The position numbers and the translations under genes are program-made. This document shows positions 6,893 through 14,324 of a DNA stretch of 14,945 bases, in pieces. The stretch lies in the NCBI GenBank assembly GCA_002309395.1, contig DBWU01000038.1, positions 1-14,945 on the forward strand, given 5' to 3'. The stretch's first letter is position 1. Every line of letters starts with the position of its first letter. Source of the stretch: Oscillospiraceae bacterium UBA1230. GTDB lineage: Bacteria > Bacillota > Clostridia > Oscillospirales > Oscillospiraceae. The notes under the pieces were generated by a model. It made no database searches. It saw nothing but the letters and a program-made list of their open reading frames with translations, and had not been told where the DNA came from.

Positions 6893-7788
6893 TGTTTGGC
6901 TACGTACTTCCGGCGCAGAGTGATCTGCCGCAAGAGGAGCAGGCGCTTTTTCAAACGGCATACTGCGGTCTGTGTCACACGCTGAAGCGGCGATACGGAT
7001 GGCTTGCGCGGCTTCATTTGAACTACGACATGGCGTTTCTCGCCATTTTGCTCCGCCCGCCGTGTGAGACGGTGACGCGGCGCTGTTTGATCCATCCCGT
7101 CAAGGGTCGCAACTGTGCCTGCTGCGGCGATGCGTTCGATACGGCGGCGGATATGAGTGTGATCCTGCTCTGGTGGAAGATACAAGACGAGATCGCCGAT
7201 CGCCGTTTCGCTCCGGCCTGGCGCGTATTGCGCCGCGCTTTCCGGGGCGCCTATCGAAAGGCGGCGGCTCTGCAACCCGATTTTGACGCGGAGGTAGCGC
7301 GGCAGATCCGCGCGCTTTCCGCGCTGGAGCAGGCAAACTGCGATTCGCTGGATCGACCGGCGGACTGTTTTGCCCGGCTGATGGAAGCCGCCGCGGATCA
7401 GGAGTGCGACCCGACGCGCCGCAGGATCCTTCAGCAGGAACTGTACCATTTAGGACGCTGGATCTATCTGGTGGACGCGGCGGACGATCTGAAGAAAGAT
7501 ATGCGCCGGGGCAACTACAATCCGCTTGCTTGTCGCTTTGCGCCGTCCGACGGCACACTGTCCCCGGAGGATCGCCGTGCGCTGGGGCGCACTTTGGACG
7601 CGTCGGTGCGGCAGATCGCGGCGGCATTCGAGCTGGACAAGCCGGATGCATACCGCCCGGTGGTGGAGAACGTAGTATATGAAGGTTTGTATCTGGTGGG
7701 CGCCGCCGTGCTGGACGGCACGTTCCGCCGACGAGTGAGGGGAAAACGGATGAGACGAGACGGAAAGGCAGGATCCGCAAATGGCTGA
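6892..7788 (+). CDS. DUF5685 family protein; possible isoprenoid-synthase-like fold
   Basis: A 298-residue soluble, helix-rich protein of unknown function, recognised as DUF5685 by its MFGYVLP start and YCGLCHTL motif. Cysteines at 25, 28, 65, 75, 77 and 78 could bind a metal ion. Two acid motifs stand out: D99-E-I-A-D103 and, about 100 residues later, D195 and D199-L-K-K-D203 followed by Met-Arg-Arg-Gly-Asn-Tyr-Asn-Pro (204-211). This resembles the paired DxxxD motifs of squalene/phytoene synthases, including the trailing Arg-Arg-Gly and Tyr-x-Pro; that link is my inference. The start is ATG 6892, overlapping the rseC stop (TGATG), with AAAGGTG 6 bases before; a TTG one codon earlier is less likely. 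The gene overlaps the next (J-domain) gene by 8 bases, so the two are probably coupled. Confidence 0.82.
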   Translation: MFGYVLPAQSDLPQEEQALFQTAYCGLCHTLKRRYGWLARLHLNYDMAFLAILLRPPCETVTRRCLIHPVKGRNCACCGDAFDTAADMSVILLWWKIQDEIADRRFAPAWRVLRRAFRGAYRKAAALQPDFDAEVARQIRALSALEQANCDSLDRPADCFARLMEAAADQECDPTRRRILQQELYHLGRWIYLVDAADDLKKDMRRGNYNPLACRFAPSDGTLSPEDRRALGRTLDASVRQIAAAFELDKPDAYRPVVENVVYEGLYLVGAAVLDGTFRRRVRGKRMRRDGKAGSANG

Positions 7789-8407
7789 TCCATACAAAGT
7801 ATTAGGTGTTTCACCGTCTGACAGCGATGAGGTCATCAAAAAAGCCTATCGCGATCTGGCACGGAAATATCACCCGGATCATTATCACGACAATCCGCTG
7901 GCTGATCTGGCTCAGGAGCGCATGAAGGAAATCAACGAGGCGTATGAGGAGATCCAGAGCCAGCGCCGGGGCGGCGGCAGTCACCGCCCCTATGCCGGAG
8001 GCGGCGCGACCTATGGCTCTTACGGATCCTACGGCGGCGGGCCGCTGTATCGCGTGCGTCTGGCGATCAACCAGGGCGATTTGAATTTAGCCGAGGAGCT
8101 GTTGAACGCCCACAGCGACCGGGGCGCCGAGTGGAACTTCCTCAAAGGTTCGGTGTGCGTCCGGCGCGGCTGGCTGGATGAGGCGCGGCGCTATTACCAA
8201 ACGGCTGTCCAGATGGAGCCTGACAACGAGGAGTACGCCCGGGCGCTGGACATTCTGGAGGGTCGGCAGGGCGAAGCGTATCATCCACAGGGGTTCCGAG
8301 CCATGACCACCGACGGGTGCGGTTCCGATCCCTTGAGCCGGATCTGCGGCACACTGCTTTGCATCAATTGTCTGTTCGGCGGCGGAGGATACTTTTTCTG
8401 CTGCTAA
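7781..8407 (+). CDS. J-domain protein with TPR-like region and Cys-rich hydrophobic tail
   Basis: The 208-residue protein opens with a J-domain (about 1-62) with the essential HPD triad (31-33), so it should recruit and stimulate a DnaK-type chaperone. A Gly/Tyr/Ser-rich linker (63-88) follows, then a TPR-like helical region (about 90-160; GDLNLAEELLNAHSD and GWLDEARRYYQTAVQMEPDN are typical). The tail is hydrophobic, with six cysteines (180, 189, 194, 197, 207 and 208) around a Gly4 run. It lacks the zinc-finger and substrate domains of true DnaJ, so it is a specialised co-chaperone, not dnaJ. It overlaps the DUF5685 gene by 8 bases, a pairing I recall from other Clostridia, which suggests that protein or its product as client. 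The Cys tail might bind metal or associate with the membrane; its role is unknown. Confidence 0.87.
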   Translation: MADPYKVLGVSPSDSDEVIKKAYRDLARKYHPDHYHDNPLADLAQERMKEINEAYEEIQSQRRGGGSHRPYAGGGATYGSYGSYGGGPLYRVRLAINQGDLNLAEELLNAHSDRGAEWNFLKGSVCVRRGWLDEARRYYQTAVQMEPDNEEYARALDILEGRQGEAYHPQGFRAMTTDGCGSDPLSRICGTLLCINCLFGGGGYFFCC

Positions 8408-8412
8408 TCACG

Positions 8413-8431
8413 AAGGAGGCATCGTAATTTG
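8413..8431 (+). promoter_or_regulatory. Ribosome binding site setting a TTG start for yicC
   Basis: AAGGAGG (8413-8419) lies 9 bases before TTG (8429-8431). The protein read from that TTG begins MIKSMTGYGR, the family's conserved first residues, so the TTG is the start; the next ATG would delete part of the conserved motif. Confidence 0.8.
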
Positions 8432-9307
8432 ATCAAGAGTATGACAGGATACGGCCGTTCCCGTCAGACGCGGAACGGGCGCGACATTACCGTAGAGATC
8501 CGCAGCGTCAACAATCGCTATCTCGATTGCACGGTGAAAATGCCCCGTGCCTACGTATTTGCGGAGGATGCGGTGAAGAGCGTGGTGCAAAAACTGGTAT
8601 CGCGCGGCAAGGTGGACGTGCTGATCAGCGTGGATTCTACGGGCGCCGAGGCGTCGGTGGTTTGCGTCAACGAGCCGCTGGCGCGCGGATACTATGAGGC
8701 GTTGTGCCATTTAAGCAGCACGCTGGAACTTGACAGCGGCGTAACGGCTGTAACGCTCGCCAAATTCCCGGACGTGTTGACCGTTACGCGCGCCGAGGAG
8801 GATCTGGAAAGCGTCGCCTCGGATATTGCCGCCGTCACGGAAGAAGCGGCGCTGGCTTATAACATGATGCGCGCCGTGGAAGGCGAGAAGATGGCGCAGG
8901 ACGTATTGGGCCGTCTTATTACCATCGAAGAGGCGGTGGGCCGCGTTGAGGCGCGTTCACCCCAGACGGTGCAGGCATACCGGGAGCGTCTGGAGAATAA
9001 GATGCGTGAAGTCCTGCAGTCCACCACCATTGACGAGGGCCGTATTCTGACCGAGGCGGCGATCTTCGCCGATAAGATCGCCGTGGATGAGGAAACGGTC
9101 CGTCTGCACAGCCATATGTCACAGCTGCGCCTCATGCTGGAAAGTAACGAACCTGTGGGACGCAAATTGGATTTTCTCATTCAGGAAGTCAACCGCGAGT
9201 GCAATACCATCGGCTCTAAATGCAACGATCTGGCGATCTCCCAAGAGGTGATCGGCATGAAGGCGGAAGTGGAAAAGATCCGCGAACAGGTGCAGAACGT
9301 TGAATGA
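8429..9307 (+). CDS. yicC: YicC family endoribonuclease
   Basis: YicC-family proteins are endoribonucleases; E. coli YicC takes part in small-RNA decay. The 292-residue protein has the N-terminal signature MIKSMTGYGR, then RSVNNRYLD and MPR (YicC-like N-terminal domain), a long helical middle containing RSPQTVQAYRERLENKM, and the C-terminal DUF1732 domain with KLDFLIQEVNRECNTIGSK and the helical end. Acidic and histidine residues expected for metal binding are present in the C-terminal half (for example AIFADKIAVDEE). Length matches the family. The start is TTG. It begins 21 bases after the J-domain gene and ends 12 bases before remA. The order yicC-remA-gmk-rpoZ is widely conserved in Firmicutes, which supports the call. 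Confidence 0.95.
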   Translation: MIKSMTGYGRSRQTRNGRDITVEIRSVNNRYLDCTVKMPRAYVFAEDAVKSVVQKLVSRGKVDVLISVDSTGAEASVVCVNEPLARGYYEALCHLSSTLELDSGVTAVTLAKFPDVLTVTRAEEDLESVASDIAAVTEEAALAYNMMRAVEGEKMAQDVLGRLITIEEAVGRVEARSPQTVQAYRERLENKMREVLQSTTIDEGRILTEAAIFADKIAVDEETVRLHSHMSQLRLMLESNEPVGRKLDFLIQEVNRECNTIGSKCNDLAISQEVIGMKAEVEKIREQVQNVE

Positions 9308-9319
9308 TCGGAGGAAATC

Positions 9320-9580
9320 ATGGAGCTAATCAATATCGGTTTCGGGAATCTGGTTTCCCGGCAACGCGTGTTGGCGATCGTCAGCCCCGACAGCGCACCG
9401 ATCAAGCGGCTGATCCAGGAGGCGCGTGATCGCGGTATGCTGATCGACGCCACCTACGGGCGCAAAACTGCCGCCGTGATGGTGATGGACAGCGATCACG
9501 TGATCCTCTCCGCGCTCTCCACGGCGCGACTTGCGCCGCGATTGGGACTTTCAACGGAAGATTGGGAGGAAGAAGCATGA
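9320..9580 (+). CDS. remA: RemA (DUF370), extracellular matrix / osmoprotection regulator
   Basis: RemA is a small DNA-binding protein that in Bacillus subtilis activates biofilm matrix and osmoprotection genes and forms ring-shaped oligomers. This 86-residue protein has the family core INIGFGNLVS, IVSPDSAPIKRLI and MDSDHVILSAL. Compared with the B. subtilis protein as I remember it, Arg16 and Arg48 match the DNA-binding arginines Arg18 and Arg50, but Arg51 is Lys49 and the nearby Arg53 is Ala51. It may therefore bind DNA differently, or the family may simply vary here. GGAGG lies a few bases before the ATG. Its stop overlaps the gmk start (ATGA). In gut Clostridia without classical biofilm operons the target genes are unknown. 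Confidence 0.95.
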   Translation: MELINIGFGNLVSRQRVLAIVSPDSAPIKRLIQEARDRGMLIDATYGRKTAAVMVMDSDHVILSALSTARLAPRLGLSTEDWEEEA

Positions 9581-10176
9581 AACGCCCCGGAAAGATCTTT
9601 ATTGTAGCAGGCCCGTCTGGCGCCGGAAAAAGCACGGTGCTTTCCCGGTTGTTTGCCGGGCGGGACGACCTCTTTTACTCGGTATCCGCCACTACGCGTG
9701 AACCGCGCCCCGGTGACGTGGACGGTGTGGACTACCATTTTGTAACGGCGGATCACTTCCGCGCCATGATGCGGCAGGACGCATTTCTGGAATGCGCCGA
9801 ATACGTGGGGAATTTTTACGGCACGCCCCGCGCCCCGGTTGAGGAGGCGATTGCCTCCGGGAAAGACGCGATCCTTGAGATCGAAGTGCAAGGCGCCAAC
9901 CAGGTATACGCAAAGCGTCCCGACGCCATCCGCATTTTCATCATTCCCCCCAGTTGGGAGGAGCTGGAGCACCGCTTGCGTTCACGCGGCACCGATACGC
10001 CGGAGAAGATCGAAAAGCGTTTGATGCGCGCCCATGTGGAGCTGGATGCCGCCAAATCGTACGACTATATCGTTTTGAACGACACAGTGGACAGCGCTGT
10101 GGAGCAGCTGCGCGCCATTATGCAGGCGGAACACTGCCGCCCGGCGGATCGCATAGCGCTTTTCACCGAAGTATAA
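9577..10176 (+). CDS. gmk: Guanylate kinase
   Basis: Guanylate kinase phosphorylates GMP to GDP with ATP, feeding GTP synthesis. The 199-residue protein has the P-loop GPSGAGKST (12-20), the GMP-binding SVSATTREPRPGDVDGVDYHF (about 35-55), AEYVGNFYGTP (74-84), the segment ILEIEVQGANQV (99-110) with the Mg/GMP acids, and the lid-region arginines RLRSRGTDTPEKIEKRL. Length is typical. The start is ATG 9577, overlapping the remA stop, with GGGAGGA (9564-9570) 6 bases before it; an in-frame ATG at 9562 would add five residues ahead of the canonical KRPGKIFIVAGPSG and would place that Shine-Dalgarno inside the gene. Link to rpoZ is conserved across bacteria. A 53-base gap follows. Confidence 0.97.
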   Translation: MKRPGKIFIVAGPSGAGKSTVLSRLFAGRDDLFYSVSATTREPRPGDVDGVDYHFVTADHFRAMMRQDAFLECAEYVGNFYGTPRAPVEEAIASGKDAILEIEVQGANQVYAKRPDAIRIFIIPPSWEELEHRLRSRGTDTPEKIEKRLMRAHVELDAAKSYDYIVLNDTVDSAVEQLRAIMQAEHCRPADRIALFTEV

Positions 10177-10229
10177 TGCTTTAAACTACGTAAATTTATG
10201 CCGCAAGGCAGTTAGGAAGGTATAAAACT

Positions 10230-10442
10230 ATGATGCTCTATCCTGCAATGAACAAGCTTACGGAATACGTACCCAACCGCTACATGATGGTCAACGTCGT
10301 GGCTCGCCGCGCCCGGCAGATCGCCGACGAGGCGGAGCAGTCGGGAGAGAAGTTGGCGGAAAAGCCTGTGACCATGGCGATCAACGAACTGGCAGAGGGA
10401 AAATTCAACGCCGGTACCATCGATACTAAGATAGAGGAATAA
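10230..10442 (+). CDS. rpoZ: DNA-directed RNA polymerase omega subunit
   Basis: Omega is a small RNA polymerase subunit that helps fold and hold the beta-prime subunit. This 70-residue protein begins MMLYPAM, as is common in Clostridia, and carries the conserved helix NRYMMVNVVARRARQIADEA (16-35), then KPVTMAINELAEGK. Length is in the usual range. ATG 10230 is preferred over the adjacent ATG 10233 because AGGAAGG (10214-10220) is 9 rather than 12 bases away. The gap after gmk (10177-10229) contains a TATAAT overlapping the gmk stop but no good -35, and a 4-bp hairpin with a GCAA loop (10199-10210); neither is strong evidence of a separate promoter or control element. Confidence 0.94.
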   Translation: MMLYPAMNKLTEYVPNRYMMVNVVARRARQIADEAEQSGEKLAEKPVTMAINELAEGKFNAGTIDTKIEE

Positions 10443-10478
10443 TCAAGCGCCAGGCGGATCGGCAAGGGGGTGTCAGTG

Positions 10479-12893
10479 ATGCAGATCGTCAAGGTGGCGG
10501 TTTCCGCCGCCACGTATTCCATTGACAAGCCCTACGACTATCTGTGCGCGGAACCCGTTTTGCCGGGTCAGCGCGTGCTGGTGCCGTTCGGACGGGGTAA
10601 CCGCGTCTGTGAGGGCATGGTCCTGTCCGTATCCGGCGGCGCGCCGGACAAGCCGTGTAAACCCGTCCGGGAGATCCTTGACAGTGAGCCGGTGATCCGC
10701 GAACAGGATATTCATCTGGCGCTTTGGATGCACCATCGCTATTACTGCACGGTGTACGACGCGCTTCACACGATCCTGCCGGCCGCGGTATGGTATCACT
10801 ACCGCGAGATCTGGCACGCCGTAGAACCTGCGCCGGAGGCGGAACTGACGGCGCGGGAGGAAACCATGCTGGCGCTGCTGCGCCAAAAACCGGCGCAGGC
10901 GGACGATCTTCCGTGGGACGGGGACGATAAATCGTCTATCCTGCATTCTCTGGCGCGAAAGGGTGTTGCCTTCTCCACCACGGTAGGCGACCGCAAGGTG
11001 CGCGACCGTACCGTTACCATGGTGTCGCTGGCGGTATCGCCGGAGGATGCCGCGGCAAAGGCGGAATCACTCAAACGCGCACCCCGTCAGGCGGACGCTC
11101 TTCGCACGCTGATCGAGCTGGGGGAACTGTCCGACCACGACCTCTGCTATTTCACCGGTGTTTCCCGCGGTGGGATCCGCCGTCTTGCACAGGACGGTAT
11201 TCTGCAGATCCGCGAGCAGGAGATCTACCGTATCCATTGTGAGAAAGACGCTGTAAAGGGAGTTCCCATTACACTGAATCCCCGGCAGGATCAGGTGTTT
11301 CGCCAGTTATTGGAGCAGTCTCTGTCCGGCAAGGCGGGGGTAACGCTGCTCCACGGCGTCACCGGCAGCGGCAAGACCCTGATCTATATCCGCCTGGCGC
11401 AGGAGCTGTTGGCGGCAGGAAAGACCGTAATGATCTTAGTCCCTGAAATCGTGCTGACACCCCAGATGATGGCGCGTTTCACCGCCTATTTCGGCAGCGA
11501 GGTGGCGCTTTTGCACAGCGCGTTGCGCCTTTCCGAGCGATACGATCAGTATAAGCGGATCCGCCGGGGTGAGGCGCGGATCGTGCTGGGTACCCGTTCC
11601 GCCGTGTTCGCGCCGCTGGAAAACGTCGCGCTGATCGTTCTGGATGAGGAGCAGGAAGGCTCCTACGAGTCGGAGAGTGCGCCGTGTTATCATGCACGCG
11701 ATATTGCCAAGTATCGCTGTGCAAAGGAAGGGGCACGGTTGGTACTCGGCTCGGCGACGCCTACGGTGGAAACGTTTTACTACGCCCGGTGCGGTGACTA
11801 CGCGCTTGCAACGCTGGATCAGCGATATAACGACCGCAGTCTGCCGCGCGTTATCGTGGCGGATATGCGGCAGGAACTGCGCCGGGGCGGCACGGGTCTG
11901 ATTAGCCGCGTACTGGCAGAGGAGATCCGGCAGAATCTTTCCCGGGGCGAGCAGAGTATCCTGTTCCTTAACCGCCGGGGCAACAGCCGTCAACTGCTCT
12001 GTCCCTCCTGTGGCTACGTGCCACAGTGTCCGCGCTGCAGCGTTTATTTGACGTACCATTCCGCCAACGGGCGGCTAATGTGTCACCACTGCGGTCATTC
12101 CGAATCTGCTGTGGAACAGTGCCCGGAATGCGGCGGCATCATGAAGCGTCTTGGCATCGGGACCCAAAAGGTGGAGGATGAACTCCACACGCTGTTTCCC
12201 GGCGTGCCCGTTTTGCGGATGGATGCCGACACGGTAGGCGAGGGGCACGAGAAGATCCTGCGGGAATTTGAGCGCGAACGCGTGCCGATCCTGCTGGGAA
12301 CCCAGATGGTGGCAAAAGGTCTTGATTTTGAAAACGTAACGCTGGTGGGCGTTTTGGCGGCGGATATGAGCCTCTACGTCGATCACTACCGCGCCTCGGA
12401 ACGCACCTTCAGCTTACTGACGCAGGTGGTAGGTCGCGCCGGTCGCGGCGATAAGGAAGGCCGCGCGGTGATCCAAACGTTTACGCCGGAAAACGACGTG
12501 ATCCTTGCCGCCGCCGCGCAGGATTACGAGCGGTATTTTCAAGGGGAGATCCGCCTGCGGAAATTGCGGCGCGATCCGCCGTTTTGCGACCAGACGGTCA
12601 TCACCGTCACAGGGCCGGAGGAACAGGCGGTGCGGCGCGGATCCGCTCAGATCGCCGAGGCGCTTCGCACAGCGGCAAAAGCACCGGAGTACGCCGATCG
12701 CGGCTGGTCGGTATTCGGCCCTGCGCCGGCGCCTGTCGTAAAGGTAAACGACCGCTATCGCTATCGCGTCACGCTTTCCGGCAGGAACGACACGGTACTG
12801 CGCGGCGTCGTATCGTCGTTTATGAAAGAATTTGCCCGGCGCAAAGAGAATAAAAAAATGGCAATTTTCGCAGACTGCAATTTGATGGATTGA
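10479..12893 (+). CDS. priA: Primosomal protein N' (replication restart helicase PriA)
   Basis: PriA recognises stalled replication forks and reloads the replisome with its 3'-5' helicase. The 804-residue protein has an N-terminal DNA-binding domain and winged-helix region (1-255), Walker A GVTGSGKT (293-300), Walker B with LDEEQ (388-392), GSATPTVET (424-432), and a zinc-binding insert with eight cysteines (508, 511, 517, 520, 535, 538, 548, 551). Then come GTQMVAKGLDFENV (607-620) and the VVGRAGRGDKEGRA helicase motif (650-663). The usual fourth Walker B residue His is Gln here. The start is ATG 10479: AAGGGGG (10464-10470) lies 8 bases upstream, and the protein then starts QIVKVAVS as the family does; GTG at 10470 and 10476 are within or too near that site. 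In many Firmicutes coaBC precedes priA; here it is absent. Confidence 0.96.
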   Translation: MQIVKVAVSAATYSIDKPYDYLCAEPVLPGQRVLVPFGRGNRVCEGMVLSVSGGAPDKPCKPVREILDSEPVIREQDIHLALWMHHRYYCTVYDALHTILPAAVWYHYREIWHAVEPAPEAELTAREETMLALLRQKPAQADDLPWDGDDKSSILHSLARKGVAFSTTVGDRKVRDRTVTMVSLAVSPEDAAAKAESLKRAPRQADALRTLIELGELSDHDLCYFTGVSRGGIRRLAQDGILQIREQEIYRIHCEKDAVKGVPITLNPRQDQVFRQLLEQSLSGKAGVTLLHGVTGSGKTLIYIRLAQELLAAGKTVMILVPEIVLTPQMMARFTAYFGSEVALLHSALRLSERYDQYKRIRRGEARIVLGTRSAVFAPLENVALIVLDEEQEGSYESESAPCYHARDIAKYRCAKEGARLVLGSATPTVETFYYARCGDYALATLDQRYNDRSLPRVIVADMRQELRRGGTGLISRVLAEEIRQNLSRGEQSILFLNRRGNSRQLLCPSCGYVPQCPRCSVYLTYHSANGRLMCHHCGHSESAVEQCPECGGIMKRLGIGTQKVEDELHTLFPGVPVLRMDADTVGEGHEKILREFERERVPILLGTQMVAKGLDFENVTLVGVLAADMSLYVDHYRASERTFSLLTQVVGRAGRGDKEGRAVIQTFTPENDVILAAAAQDYERYFQGEIRLRKLRRDPPFCDQTVITVTGPEEQAVRRGSAQIAEALRTAAKAPEYADRGWSVFGPAPAPVVKVNDRYRYRVTLSGRNDTVLRGVVSSFMKEFARRKENKKMAIFADCNLMD

Positions 12894-12906
12894 AGGTGAA
12901 GCGCAT

Positions 12907-13407
12907 ATGGCATTGAGACAGATCGCCCTGCAGGGGGAAGAGTGTCTGCAAAAAAAATGTCGCCCTGTGACAGAATTCAACCAGCGGCTCTGGACACTGC
13001 TGGACGATATGAAGGATACCCTGCTTGACAGCGGCGGCGTCGGTCTTGCCGCGCCGCAGGTGGGCGTTTTGCGCCGCGTATGCCTTGTGATGAACGAAGC
13101 GGACGAGATCATAGAGCTGATCAATCCGGAAATCGTTTATACCGAGGGGGAACAGACGGGACTGGAAGGATGTTTGAGCGTCCCCGGTAAATACGGTGAG
13201 GTTACGCGCCCCGATTTTGTCCGCGTCCGCGCCCAGGATCGCAACGGCGCGTGGTTTGAAGCGGAGGACGAGGGGTTGACCGCCCGGTGCTTTTGCCACG
13301 AGATCGAGCATCTGGACGGGCACCTGTTCGTTGAGCGCACCGACCACCTGATGGAGGGTGAAGAATTGGAAAACTATATCCGCCGGATGGAAGAGGAGGA
13401 CGCATGA
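12907..13407 (+). CDS. def: Peptide deformylase
   Basis: Peptide deformylase removes the formyl group from the first methionine of new proteins. In 166 residues all three family motifs are intact: GVGLAAPQ (44-51), EGCLSVPG (87-94, metal ligand Cys89) and HEIEHLDG (131-138, metal ligands His131 and His135, catalytic Glu132). The length is typical of bacterial deformylases, and the short acidic C-terminal tail (MEEEDA) lacks the longer helix of type 1B Gram-negative enzymes. It begins 13 bases after priA, and its stop overlaps the fmt start (ATGA). The pairing with fmt is logical: one enzyme adds the formyl group to initiator tRNA, the other removes it from the product. Confidence 0.97.
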   Translation: MALRQIALQGEECLQKKCRPVTEFNQRLWTLLDDMKDTLLDSGGVGLAAPQVGVLRRVCLVMNEADEIIELINPEIVYTEGEQTGLEGCLSVPGKYGEVTRPDFVRVRAQDRNGAWFEAEDEGLTARCFCHEIEHLDGHLFVERTDHLMEGEELENYIRRMEEEDA

Positions 13408-14324
13408 GGATCCTGTTTATGGGAACGCCGGAATTTGCCGTATCGTCACTCCGTCGGCTCAAGGAGTCCGGGCATGAGATCTGCGGCGTTTTCACCCAGC
13501 CGGACAAGCCGAAAAACCGCGGTCATAAACTGGCCGTTTCCCCTGTGAAGGAATACGCGCTATCCCAGGGGATCGCGGTATTTCAGCCGGAGAAAATGCG
13601 TTCCGGCGAGGCGCTTGCCACCGTGCAGGCCCTGGCGCCTGAACTGATCGTCGTCGCCGCCTACGGCAGGATACTCCCGGAGGAGATCCTTGCCGTGCCG
13701 CCCTTTGGCGCCATCAACATACACGCTTCGCTTCTGCCGCGCCACCGTGGCGCCTCGCCTGTCAATCAGGCGATCTTGCAGGGTGATACCGTCACCGGCG
13801 TGACGATCATGTATATGGCGAAAGAACTGGACGCAGGCGACATGCTCCTTTGCCGCAGTACGCCGATCGACCCGGAGGAGGACGCCGCCGCACTGATGGC
13901 GCGGCTTGCCCCCATCGGCGCGGAGGCTCTCTGCGAGGTGGTGGACGCTATCGCCGCAGGGACTGCGGTACGGACGGCGCAACCTGCGGACGGCATTACT
14001 TACGCGCCGCTTTTATCCCGTGAACTTTCACCTGTCGATTGGCAAAACAGCGCCCAAACGATCCACGATCAGATCCGCGGACTGATCCCGTGGCCCTGCG
14101 CCGCGGCGGAACTGGGCGGCGTCCGTTTGAAGCTGTTTGCAAGTACCGTCGGCGGCGTTACCAATGCCGCGGCAGGCACGGTGATCAGCGCCACGAAGCG
14201 CGGCATAGAGGTCGCCTGCGGCGACGGGCGGACGCTGTTTATAACCGAGGTACAGCCGGAAGGCGGTAAGCGCATGGCGTCCGGTGCGTATCTGGCCGGG
14301 CACCCCATGCAGGTGGGCGTATGA
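13404..14324 (+). CDS. fmt: Methionyl-tRNA formyltransferase
   Basis: Fmt formylates the initiator Met-tRNA using 10-formyltetrahydrofolate, marking it for translation start. The 306-residue protein has the N-terminal Rossmann-like catalytic domain with MRILFMGTPEFAV, TQPDKPKNRG, AAYGRILP (85-92), the catalytic Asn105 and His107 in INIHASLLPRHRGASPV, and Asp143 in KELDAGDML. The smaller C-terminal OB-fold domain, which helps bind tRNA, runs from about 205 to the end, with the WPCAAAEL and GGKRMASGAYLAGHP stretches. Length is normal. It overlaps def and rsmB by 4 bases each, so the three are translationally coupled. Confidence 0.97.
   Translation: MRILFMGTPEFAVSSLRRLKESGHEICGVFTQPDKPKNRGHKLAVSPVKEYALSQGIAVFQPEKMRSGEALATVQALAPELIVVAAYGRILPEEILAVPPFGAINIHASLLPRHRGASPVNQAILQGDTVTGVTIMYMAKELDAGDMLLCRSTPIDPEEDAAALMARLAPIGAEALCEVVDAIAAGTAVRTAQPADGITYAPLLSRELSPVDWQNSAQTIHDQIRGLIPWPCAAAELGGVRLKLFASTVGGVTNAAAGTVISATKRGIEVACGDGRTLFITEVQPEGGKRMASGAYLAGHPMQVGV

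Noticed and set aside
10172..10210. TATAAT overlapping the gmk stop and a small GCAA-loop hairpin before rpoZ
   Set aside because: No acceptable -35 box lies 16-18 bases upstream, and a 4-bp stem is too short to call an RNA element.
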